Assembly (NCBI RefSeq): GCF_013282215.1
Contig: NZ_CP048103.1
Coordinates: forward strand, 806,001-870,000
Length of the DNA stretch: 64,000 bases
From: Kroppenstedtia eburnea
GTDB lineage: Bacteria > Bacillota > Bacilli > Thermoactinomycetales > DSM-45169
Direction of reading: 5' to 3'
Shown: positions 35,256 to 42,872 of the stretch, piece by piece
Position numbering within the stretch: position 1 is the first letter of the stretch
How the letters are laid out: each line of letters begins with the position of its first letter
Notes under the pieces: generated by a model
The model's input: only the letters and a program-made list of their open reading frames with translations
What the model was told of the DNA's origin: nothing
Database searches by the model: none
Translations under genes and position numbers: made by a program

Positions 35256-35460
35256 TTTTCTTAGCAACCTCGATAAGTTCCCCTGGCCAAGGAGCTGGGA
35301 ATTACTCATTCCGATGCAAAGGTAGAATATATGCTGAAGGTGCCTAAGTGGGCATCTGAAGATGCATTGGAGAAAATGAAGAAAGCTTTTGAAGAGCAAC
35401 TCCGTATCACAGTGAAATATCGCCGAATCGACTGGGGTGGGAAAGGATAATAGAAGAGGT
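35256..35460 (+). pseudogene. Orphan, frameshifted copy of the toxin C-terminus
   Basis: From LSNLDK to the stop at 35450 the DNA matches the end of the toxin gene (equivalent to about 34190-34385). One base is missing near 35278-35286 relative to the toxin, and there is no start. The last 52 codons (AKELGITHSDAKVEYMLK... to RRIDWGGKG) are nearly unchanged, and about ten bases of the immunity start follow with ATG changed to ATA. It is a remnant of a second toxin-immunity cassette. Confidence 0.8.
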
Positions 35461-35614
35461 CGAGCGCGGCAGGCTGTTTCGGTCCCCAAACCCCTTCATA
35501 ATGGTTTTGGTGGTATCACAATGCTGAAAAAAAGATCGGTATATGGGGTAGAGATAAACCTTATTCGGATATGCTTCAACGAATGCTGGAGTCGTTGGAG
35601 AACGGAGGTAGAAA

Positions 35615-36163
35615 ATGAAAAAAGAAATGGAAAAATATTTTGCAAGGTTATTTCAAAAGTATCAAGAAAATGGTCATCCCTACCCTAAAGCACCTTGGAA
35701 TGAAGATGTGGAGCATTTTATCTACCAAGGAGAGCCAGATGAAGATGACTGGATTTATTGGAAGCCAGTTGAAAAAAGAAAAAAACATGATTTTCATGTG
35801 ATTGAAGAAGAAATGGGTTGTCAACTTCACCGTTCGGTCAAAGAATATTTTAATTGCTACTGGTTTTTAAGTATGGCGGGGATTTATCAATTGTATTCAA
35901 TTCATTTGGATCCGGTTGCCCCCGGGATTGAACCTGATCATTTTACCACGAATTTGGTTGGTTATTACAGTACTCATCAGGATCAATTAAGAGATACACC
36001 TGTTGGAATTGAAACAAATAGCAGCATGTTGGTAGTAGTCGATAATGAGAGTGGAAAGGTTAAATTAGAGGATTTTGTAGTAATATCCTCCAATGAAGCC
36101 GTTTCTTCATTCAAAGAGATTGCTGAGAGCTTGGAAGAGTTAATTGAAAACCTGTCCGTTTAA
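35615..36163 (+). CDS. Syd/SUKH-superfamily protein, predicted immunity protein
   Basis: A 182-residue acidic protein resembling SecY-interacting Syd and SUKH immunity proteins: DDWIYWKPVEK, then a long helical-beta core with FNCYWFLSMAG, and the late LVVVDNESGKVKLED segment with an alpha-helical end. SUKH proteins neutralise diverse nuclease toxins in polymorphic toxin loci. ATG 35615 follows CGGAGGT. It is AT-rich compared with the toxin gene and lies between two fragments of the toxin tip, so it likely arrived with a lost alternative toxin module. It has its own terminator. Confidence 0.65.
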   Translation: MKKEMEKYFARLFQKYQENGHPYPKAPWNEDVEHFIYQGEPDEDDWIYWKPVEKRKKHDFHVIEEEMGCQLHRSVKEYFNCYWFLSMAGIYQLYSIHLDPVAPGIEPDHFTTNLVGYYSTHQDQLRDTPVGIETNSSMLVVVDNESGKVKLEDFVVISSNEAVSSFKEIAESLEELIENLSV

Positions 36164-36221
36164 GCGTAAGAAGTGAAAGTTGGAAAAGGGAAGCATCTGA
36201 TTTGAAAAGCAAATCAAACAT

Positions 36222-36259
36222 GAAGAAGCCCCGGCCATCAACATCAGGGGCTTCCGTTT
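36222..36259 (+). terminator. Terminator of the Syd-like gene
   Basis: GAAGCCCC with GGGGCTTC around 14 bases, then CGTTTT. Confidence 0.7.
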
Positions 36260-36261
36260 TA

Positions 36262-36307
36262 ACATCATGGTGAAATATCGCCGGATCGACTGGGGTGGGA
36301 AAGGGTA
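36262..36307 (+). pseudogene. Second toxin-tip scrap
   Basis: The last 15 codons of the toxin gene (VKYRRIDWGGKG and stop) recur directly before immunity copy 2, with the same TAATG overlap. No upstream toxin coding remains. It marks the cassette boundary. Confidence 0.75.
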
Positions 36308-37102
36308 ATGGAAGAGATCGAAAGATGGTTGATGTTTTCCTACTGGGGCTCTTATCTGAAGGAAGATTATATGCAGGTGGGGCTGGATGTGACGGAAGTC
36401 CTGATGAAGCACTGGGGTCAGGTAGAATGGCTAAGGGGAACTTTATTTAGCTATGATGAAGGGCTGAAAGATGTCGATTCCTTCGATACCGTTCGAAAAG
36501 AAATTTTGAGTGATCGGGATCGTTATGAATTATACGATGTTACATTCTTCAATCCCACTGTGACAGAAGAAATCTATGTAAACCGGTTGAATGTTGATGA
36601 TGCCATGTTAACAGTCGCAGAATTTGATGATATGAAATATTTTCAAACGGGCGATTCCACTTTAAACGAACAAAGAGTTCGGAAACTGTTGGAAGTATTC
36701 ACGGAAGTAGGCAGTCTTCCCGCCATACAAGAGCTGTGGATGGTGAATCCTGAGCGATTCGCCTTCATGGGCCATCCTGCCTATCTGTATCGTCCCCGTC
36801 CACTATATGAACGGGTGGAGAATACACTTTATACACCGAAAACCAAAGATGAAGTGGCCCGGTTGGTGGAGGAGTTTGAAGCTCATGTGTCACTGGAGTG
36901 GGTGATCGATTATTTTCAGGATCGTCTAGGGAAAGATGCGGTACAGGAGATGGCGGACGGCAAGATCCGGGTTCGCTTCTATGATCGGGAACTGACCCAA
37001 AACAAAGTAAACACTCGGGAATTTCTGCGCACCTTTGAGAAAGATGTGGATCAGTTTTGCCGAGAAAAAGAGGTGACGCTGTATAAGGGTGAGGCGTCAT
37101 AA
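36308..37102 (+). CDS. Candidate immunity protein, copy 2
   Basis: A 264-residue paralogue of the protein at 34385. The first 60 codons are almost base-for-base identical, the middle (about residues 62-150) has diverged strongly, and the last third is again similar. This mosaic fits recombination between cassettes. It keeps full length and a normal start, so it is probably expressed and may protect against a variant toxin. It is preceded by a 46-base toxin scrap rather than a toxin gene. Family unknown. Confidence 0.6.
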   Translation: MEEIERWLMFSYWGSYLKEDYMQVGLDVTEVLMKHWGQVEWLRGTLFSYDEGLKDVDSFDTVRKEILSDRDRYELYDVTFFNPTVTEEIYVNRLNVDDAMLTVAEFDDMKYFQTGDSTLNEQRVRKLLEVFTEVGSLPAIQELWMVNPERFAFMGHPAYLYRPRPLYERVENTLYTPKTKDEVARLVEEFEAHVSLEWVIDYFQDRLGKDAVQEMADGKIRVRFYDRELTQNKVNTREFLRTFEKDVDQFCREKEVTLYKGEAS

Positions 37103-37146
37103 CAGTTTGGGACGAACGGGGAAATCCGCTCCCGGAAGAAGTGAAA

Positions 37147-37190
37147 ACAGTCACCGTCTCCACCCAACAGGTGACGGTGACTGTTTTTTT
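37147..37190. terminator. Bidirectional terminator between immunity copy 2 and the MFS gene
   Basis: AACAGTCACCGTC with GACGGTGACTGTT, then a seven-T run. Confidence 0.85.
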
Positions 37191-37199
37191 CTTGTGCTG

Positions 37200-38411
37200 C
37201 TATTTCTCGTGGAAAACCGTCACATTGCGACCGGCACCCAGTCCGGCCATCAACATGAAGAGGCTGACGAGGAGGAAGCTGAGGATCGGCAGGGTCCAGG
37301 AGTGTGTGGCGTCGTAAAGGAAACCGGTTAAAATCGGTCCGATGGCAGCCAGCAGGTAACCGAAGGATTGGGCCATACCGGAGAGAGCGGCGGCTTGTTT
37401 CGCATGGTTGGCGCGCAGGCTCAGCATCGTGAGGGACAGGCTGATACTCGCCCCCTGAGCCAAACCGATGAAGATCACAGACAGGACCGCCATGACGGGA
37501 TTTCCACTGGCAAACAAGCCGAGCAAGCCCAGGAAGTACAGGAGGCTGATCACCCCCACGATCCCTCTCTGATGGGAGAAACGATCCGCCAAGACCGGTG
37601 CGAGGAATGTGGCGGGAAGCCCGATAAACTGCACCCCGAACAACATCCAGCCGGCCATTCCCCTGCTCATTCCCTGACTGCTCAAGATCTCCGGAAGCCA
37701 GGCGATAATGCAGTAAAAAAGAAAGGACTGCAACCCCATAAAAAAGCTGACCTGCCAGGCGAGGGGAGATCGCCACAGGGGGGTGGAGTCCGCAGCCGAT
37801 TGCGGGATGTCGGGGCGGTCCTTTCTCCCGAGCTGTGCCACCCACAGGATCAGGGCGATGACTCCGACGATTCCCCACAGCAGCAATGCTCTGCGCCAAC
37901 CCAGGTGTAACCCCCGGGACAGGGGAATGCTGACCCCGGAAGCGATGGCGGCGAACAGACCCATGGAGGTGGAATAAATGCTGGTCATCATCCCTGTTTT
38001 TTCAGGGAAGCGATGTTTGACGATCCCGGGCAGCAACACATTGCCGATGGCCACCCCGACTCCGATCAGGGCGGTGCCGGCAAAGACGGCGGCGATCGGA
38101 CCGCTGGAACGGATCACGATCCCGGAGGTGAGAATGATCAAACCCAGAAACACCGTCCGCTCGTTTCCCAGGCGATTCCCCATTTTGGGTGCCAACAGAG
38201 AAAAAAGAGCAAACCCGAGTACAGGAAGGGTGGTCAGCAATCCGGCCAACCCGTTGGAAATGCCCAGATCCTGACGAATATCGCCAATCAGTGGACCGAC
38301 GGAGGTGATGGCCGGCCGCAAATTAAAGGCAACCCAGATCATGCCGATAATGAAAAGGGCTGTTCTCCCTTTTGAGATTTTTTCTGTTGCCGGCAAAGAA
38401 TGCTCGGTCAT
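37200..38411 (-). CDS. MFS transporter, CynX/NimT family
   Basis: A 403-residue 12-helix major facilitator protein. The CynX/NimT group signature is visible: FNLRPAITSVGPLIGDIRQDLG, LPVLGFALFSLLAPKMGNRLG, and the central IGNVLLPGIVKHRFPEK. The family includes cyanate and 2-nitroimidazole exporters. ATG 38411 is used; the frame extends to GTG 38438 without a better ribosome site (AGAGAGG lies 6-13 bases before ATG 38411). It is transcribed away from the yhf operon. The substrate is unknown. Confidence 0.8.
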   Translation of the reverse strand: MTEHSLPATEKISKGRTALFIIGMIWVAFNLRPAITSVGPLIGDIRQDLGISNGLAGLLTTLPVLGFALFSLLAPKMGNRLGNERTVFLGLIILTSGIVIRSSGPIAAVFAGTALIGVGVAIGNVLLPGIVKHRFPEKTGMMTSIYSTSMGLFAAIASGVSIPLSRGLHLGWRRALLLWGIVGVIALILWVAQLGRKDRPDIPQSAADSTPLWRSPLAWQVSFFMGLQSFLFYCIIAWLPEILSSQGMSRGMAGWMLFGVQFIGLPATFLAPVLADRFSHQRGIVGVISLLYFLGLLGLFASGNPVMAVLSVIFIGLAQGASISLSLTMLSLRANHAKQAAALSGMAQSFGYLLAAIGPILTGFLYDATHSWTLPILSFLLVSLFMLMAGLGAGRNVTVFHEK

Positions 38412-38664
38412 ATGAAGAACCTCTCTTTCTGCCTTCACGATTGCGTTCCGGATGGGGATCCAGCTTTGACGGGCAGAACTATTCTTTTTAGACTAATGGT
38501 ATGCCCGATGTACAGTCAAGGGGGCCGCTTTGGAGAAGGATCAGGGTGACGGGAGGGAAAAGGTTGTCCTTATTCACAAACATTTTTTCTGGTAACCGAA
38601 ATTTCGTACATCCGGCAAAATAACGTCAGTAAAAAATTTCCGAATAAAAACCGCCTCAAATAGA

Positions 38665-38717
38665 TTGACATGAAGAGGACCTCGTGCAAAGATAAAAGTA
38701 CAATATACTGTATATTG
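38665..38717 (+). promoter_or_regulatory. yhf operon promoter candidate and palindromic operator
   Basis: TTGACA (38665-38670) lies 57 bases before the yhfZ start; the -10 is unclear. A perfect 17-base palindrome, CAATATAC-T-GTATATTG (38701-38717), ends at the ribosome site of yhfZ. As YhfZ is a GntR-like regulator and first gene of the operon, the palindrome is a likely autoregulatory operator. Confidence 0.55.
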
Positions 38718-38727
38718 GAGAATGCTC

Positions 38728-39660
38728 ATGGACACACAAATCGAACGTATTTATACGAAGAATGGAAGAGTTGCACAACAGATTGCTGTGCAGTTGCTCC
38801 GTTTGAAAAAAGGAGGGAAACTACCCCGCATCGACGATTTTGTAAGGGCTTTCAATGTAGCCCGGGGAACGATTCAAGGCGGGCTCAGACTTTTGGAGGA
38901 AATGTCAGCGGTACGTTTGGAGTCCCGAGGCCATCTGGGAACTTTCCTGGTGGACAAAGATCAGTCCCTGCTCTGGAAAATCGCCGATCGCGGTGCATTG
39001 GTGGCAGCGATGCCCCTTCCCTACTCCCGGAGGTACGAAGGGTTGGCTACCGGACTGGTGCAAATTTTTGAAGAGATGAAGCTGCCTTTTACCATCGCTT
39101 ATATGCGCGGTGCCGACAGCCGGATCGAAGCCCTCCGCTCCCGACGGATCGACTTTGCCATCGTCTCCCGGTGGGCTGCGGAAAAAGCTTGCCGTCAGTA
39201 TGACGACCTATTCCTTCAGCAATCCCTGGGTAAGAAAACCTATGTAGAGCATCATGGAGTTCTATTTGCCGATTGGAATAAAAAGAAAATAGAGCCTGGG
39301 ATGCGGGTGGGAATCGACCCTTCTTCCCCGGATCAGCGGGACCTCACCTATGCGGAATGCGAAGGATTGGATGTCAAATTGGTGGAGATCAACTATATGC
39401 AACTGTTCGAACAGTTGGAAAGCGGACAAATTGATGCGGCCATCTGGAATCTGGATGAAACGGCAGGCGGATCTCATTGGGGAAAAGGCCGGTTTCAAAA
39501 AGAATATGTCCAAAACATGAGCCTCTCCCTATCCGAAGCCGCTCTGCTGATCCGGCGCCCTGGGGAAGAGGTGGCGCAAGTATTGGATGCGCTCCCTGTA
39601 CAAAAGATTAACCAAATTCAGAAGGAAGTATTGCAGGGCCACCGGATTCCGCATTATTGA
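38728..39660 (+). CDS. yhfZ: YhfZ-like transcriptional regulator (GntR-type HTH plus substrate-binding-like domain)
   Basis: A 310-residue regulator. The N-terminal winged helix (residues 10-75, ...KLPRIDDFVRAFNVARGTIQGGLRLLEE) is joined to a periplasmic-binding-protein-like C-terminal domain (VAAMPLPYSRRYEGLATGLVQ, RRIDFAIVSRWAA, GQIDAAIWNLDE), the known YhfZ plan, which suggests sensing of a small pathway metabolite. ATG 38728 is chosen because GGAG lies 7 bases upstream; ATG 38722 is too close. It heads the yhf operon, 14 bases before yhfY. Confidence 0.85.
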   Translation: MDTQIERIYTKNGRVAQQIAVQLLRLKKGGKLPRIDDFVRAFNVARGTIQGGLRLLEEMSAVRLESRGHLGTFLVDKDQSLLWKIADRGALVAAMPLPYSRRYEGLATGLVQIFEEMKLPFTIAYMRGADSRIEALRSRRIDFAIVSRWAAEKACRQYDDLFLQQSLGKKTYVEHHGVLFADWNKKKIEPGMRVGIDPSSPDQRDLTYAECEGLDVKLVEINYMQLFEQLESGQIDAAIWNLDETAGGSHWGKGRFQKEYVQNMSLSLSEAALLIRRPGEEVAQVLDALPVQKINQIQKEVLQGHRIPHY

Positions 39661-39674
39661 GGGGGGAAAGCGAC

Positions 39675-40052
39675 ATGCTACCAGCGGAAGTGAAAGAACG
39701 ATTGGACTTGCTTGTCAACAGCAAGCAAATCGAACCCGATACCCGCAAAAAGGTGTGGGAATCCCTGAGCCGATTGGAAAGAGAGGGGCACCTGGATCCG
39801 ACCAGCGAAAGCATCGGACCCTTTACCAACCATTTGGCCATCGCTGTCGAACGGATTTCCAAGGGGGAACCCATCACCGACATCAATGAGCAAGTAAATG
39901 AGGTTGTCAGAGATCACCCTGGATTAAACCGGGAAGCGGAAAAGCTCCTGCGCCAGTGTATACAGGATTCAGACGCAGAGATTACCTCAGCGGAAACCGG
40001 ATTTGTCGCCTTGTACCTGGCACTGTTACGCAGACAGCCCGACATGGACTGA
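39675..40052 (+). CDS. yhfY: YhfY-like PRD-domain protein
   Basis: A 125-residue protein with a single PTS-regulation-domain fold: helical, with conserved NHLAIAVER (phosphorylatable-type His near residue 55) and a second His in RDHPG near residue 82. In E. coli yhfY is the small PRD gene of the same operon. It has no DNA-binding domain, so it may modulate YhfZ or a PTS partner. GGGGGGAAAG precedes ATG 39675. Confidence 0.8.
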   Translation: MLPAEVKERLDLLVNSKQIEPDTRKKVWESLSRLEREGHLDPTSESIGPFTNHLAIAVERISKGEPITDINEQVNEVVRDHPGLNREAEKLLRQCIQDSDAEITSAETGFVALYLALLRRQPDMD

Positions 40053-40085
40053 CATCGGGTACGAATACAAATGGAGGGATGTTTC

Positions 40086-40454
40086 ATGATTCGCATTGTG
40101 ATCGGTGGCTTGCAAAAGGATCTGATAAAAAAGAAGGTGGATGAAACTGGAGAGGATCGCGTAGAAGCCGTGATCACCTCTGATTTCGAAGGGGCCAAAA
40201 AAGTGAAAGCCGGACAGGCAGATTACTATTTGGGCGCCTGTAACAGCGGCGGCGGTGCCGCTCTTTCCGTAGCCATCGGCATCCTGGGTTACAACCGTTG
40301 CGCCACCGTCGCCAAAGCAGGAGGCCGACCCAATCCCCAAGAGATCGAAAAGCGGGTCCAGGAAGGAAAAATCGCCTTCGGCATGTCTGTGGAAGCCATC
40401 GAAAGTACAGTCCCTGTCTTGGTTCAAAGTTTGCTGAAACATTCTGATCAATAA
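40086..40454 (+). CDS. yhfU: YhfU-like DUF2620 protein
   Basis: A 122-residue protein of DUF2620. It has the glycine-rich Rossmann-like start MIRIVIGGLQKDLI and the central GACNSGGGAALSVAIGILGY. No catalytic function is known; the fold resembles small nucleotide-binding or PTS IIB-like proteins. ATG 40086 follows GGAGGG at 7 bases. It lies between yhfY and yhfT, the conserved order. Confidence 0.85.
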   Translation: MIRIVIGGLQKDLIKKKVDETGEDRVEAVITSDFEGAKKVKAGQADYYLGACNSGGGAALSVAIGILGYNRCATVAKAGGRPNPQEIEKRVQEGKIAFGMSVEAIESTVPVLVQSLLKHSDQ

Positions 40455-40473
40455 TCCGGAGGAGGAACCTCTC

Positions 40474-41790
40474 ATGGAATTCTCCCTGCTGAAAATGATT
40501 TTGGTTGCCCTGTTGACTGCCAGTACAGCTCTCCTCTCCTACTACGGGCGGGCGGTTTTTCACGATGGAATTCGCCCCATCATGCCTGAATTTATCGAGG
40601 GGAGAATGAAACGTCCCGAACTGGCTTCCATCTCCTTTGGATTGAGTGTGGGTTTTATCGCTTCTGTCGGAATCGCCTTCACCTTGTCCACCAAACTGCT
40701 CAACCCCTGGTTGTTGTTTTTGCCCACCGATATCCTGGGAGTTTTGGCCACCCGGGCCTGGATGGCTGCATTGTTTGGAGGCGCTTGGGGAGTGGCCGTC
40801 GTTTCGGGATTGACGGCTGTGCAATCCGCCTTCGGGTTCTTTCCCATCGACTTTATCGGTGCATTGGGAGAACTGAGCTCTCCAGTACTGGCCGGGTTCG
40901 CCCTTTTCCCGGTCTTGGCCATTGCTTACCAATTCGGCTGGAAAAAGGCGACTTTCTCCGCAGCTCTGGTTTTGCTGGTGCGACAACTGGTGGAGCTGGG
41001 CCTGATCCTGCCGAAAGACTTTAAACTCCTTCCGGAAGCCGGTCAGCTTTTCGTCGGGACTGTTTTGCTGGTGATATTTGCCCTGATGAAGGACAGGGGC
41101 GAGACTTCCTCCATTTCCGAAGGCGAATCCCTGTTTGAAGAACGGACACAGCGGATCCGCAGAGGCCTCCCCTTCTTTGCCGTCACCGGAGCATTGATCG
41201 CAGTTGTTGCCAACCTGGGTTACTTTGCCGGTTCCGAAGTTTCCATCTTTACCTTGAAAGAAGCTTATAACGCCACCGATCCGTCCCAGACTCAGTCACT
41301 GATCCAGCAGGCGGCATTGGCTGATTTCCTGCGCGGGATCGGTTTTGTGCCACTGATCGTAACGACAGCGCTGACCACAGGAGTGTACGGTGTTGTGGGA
41401 CTCACCTTTATTTTCCCCATCGCCTACCTCTCACCCAATCCTGTGATCGCTGCCATCGGAGGGGCACTTATGATCTCTTTGGAAGTTTTGCTTCTGTCCA
41501 AGCTCGGAAAGGTCCTGGAACGTTTCCCTTCCTTGCGGGAAGCTTCGGACAGCATCCGCACGGCCATCTCCAACGTGATGGAAATTGCCTTGCTGCTGGG
41601 GTCGGTACTGGCTGTACTCAAGATGGGGGAATTCACCGGATTCAGCATCTTCGTCGCGCTTTATGCTCTGAATGAGGCATTGGGTCGGCCTGTCATCCGT
41701 CTGGCCGCCTCTCCCTTGGCCGCTATTTTGACCGGGTTAATCTTGAATCTGCTCTATGTATTGCAGTTGTTTACGCCGGCTGCCGGTTGA
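40474..41790 (+). CDS. yhfT: YhfT-like membrane transporter
   Basis: A 438-residue protein with about ten to twelve hydrophobic segments and the typical start KMILVALLTASTALLSYYGRAVFHDGIRPIMPEF, conserved in YhfT. It is the only membrane protein of the operon and presumably imports the substrate. CCGGAGGAGG precedes the ATG. In the family YhfU and YhfY may act with it as PTS-like partners, but this is unproven. Confidence 0.83.
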   Translation: MEFSLLKMILVALLTASTALLSYYGRAVFHDGIRPIMPEFIEGRMKRPELASISFGLSVGFIASVGIAFTLSTKLLNPWLLFLPTDILGVLATRAWMAALFGGAWGVAVVSGLTAVQSAFGFFPIDFIGALGELSSPVLAGFALFPVLAIAYQFGWKKATFSAALVLLVRQLVELGLILPKDFKLLPEAGQLFVGTVLLVIFALMKDRGETSSISEGESLFEERTQRIRRGLPFFAVTGALIAVVANLGYFAGSEVSIFTLKEAYNATDPSQTQSLIQQAALADFLRGIGFVPLIVTTALTTGVYGVVGLTFIFPIAYLSPNPVIAAIGGALMISLEVLLLSKLGKVLERFPSLREASDSIRTAISNVMEIALLLGSVLAVLKMGEFTGFSIFVALYALNEALGRPVIRLAASPLAAILTGLILNLLYVLQLFTPAAG

Positions 41791-41812
41791 TCTGTCAGGA
41801 GGGAATGACACT

Positions 41813-42733
41813 ATGGGTCACGCAATCAGAACCGTCACTGGAGATATTCTGCCAAAAGCACTGGGGCCAACTCTGATCCACGAACATGTTGTATTGGATC
41901 TCTCCCGGATCCGGAAAGATCAAGATGCCATACTGGCGGACTCCGATCCACTGAACCGGGAGCTGCAAAATCTCCGTGCTGCCGGTTGCGGCGGGATCGT
42001 GGAAGTGACCAACCGGGGAATGGGCAGGGATGTCCAATCCCTGGCTGATCTTTCCCGGAGACACGGGATCCCGATCGTAGCTGCGACGGGCTTTTATAAG
42101 CAGTCTTATTACACAGAAGAGGTGTTTCAAAAAACCGAAGAAGAGCTGACAGAACGGTTTGTGAAAGAACTGACGGTGGAAGTGGAAGGCACCGGCATCC
42201 GTGCTGGAATCATCGCCGAAATCGGCAGCAGTCTTCATGAGATCACACCGGATGAACACAAAGTGTTCCAAGCAGCGATCCGGGCGCAAAGAAAAACCGG
42301 CGCCCCACTTAGTACCCATTGTGAAATGGGCACCATGGGTTCTGAGCAGCTCACCCTCTTTTCCCGGGCCGACCTGGATCTTTCCAAAGTTTCCATCGGC
42401 CATCAGGATCTGAACGGAAACCGTCAAGAATACGAAGCTCTGCTCAGGGCAGGTGTCTACATCCAGTTCGACACGATCGGCAAAAACGCTTACCGCCCCG
42501 ATGAAGAACGGTTGGATGACTTGCTGTGGATCCTGGACAAAGGATACGAAAAACAGATCATGTTATCCACGGATATCACCAAAAAGTCCTACCTGAAGGT
42601 GAACGGGGGATTCGGTTATGAACACTTGTTTACCCGTTTTCTTCCCCGATTGAAAGAAAGGGGCGTCCACCAAAGAGAAATCGATACCATGATGGTGGAC
42701 AATCCCCGGCGCTTCCTATCCTTTGCGGTGTAA
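41813..42733 (+). CDS. php: Phosphotriesterase homology protein (Php/YhfV), amidohydrolase
   Basis: A 306-residue binuclear-metal amidohydrolase. Metal ligands are HEH (near residue 23, IHEHV), Glu in IIAEIGSS (where PTE has carboxylated Lys, as in Php), His in STHCE, His in SIGHQD and Asp in LSTDIT. Homologues hydrolyse lactones or phosphoesters rather than organophosphates. ATG 41813 is 8-9 bases after AGGAGGG; an upstream frame extension overlaps yhfT. It probably opens a lactone or ester in the yhf pathway. Confidence 0.87.
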   Translation: MGHAIRTVTGDILPKALGPTLIHEHVVLDLSRIRKDQDAILADSDPLNRELQNLRAAGCGGIVEVTNRGMGRDVQSLADLSRRHGIPIVAATGFYKQSYYTEEVFQKTEEELTERFVKELTVEVEGTGIRAGIIAEIGSSLHEITPDEHKVFQAAIRAQRKTGAPLSTHCEMGTMGSEQLTLFSRADLDLSKVSIGHQDLNGNRQEYEALLRAGVYIQFDTIGKNAYRPDEERLDDLLWILDKGYEKQIMLSTDITKKSYLKVNGGFGYEHLFTRFLPRLKERGVHQREIDTMMVDNPRRFLSFAV

Positions 42734-42872
42734 ATAAAGTGCTGTGATCGGCGTGATCACTGACATTTGACTTTGGCCGGTTGTTCACACCACCGCAACA
42801 ACATGCATCGATGAGGAAAATCAGGGTATCACTCTTCGTACCGGTGCCGGTTAGCTTCTGAGGAGGAGGATC

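Noticed and set aside
37368-38375. Plus-strand frames opposite the MFS gene
   Set aside because: Low-complexity shadows of the CynX/NimT transporter.
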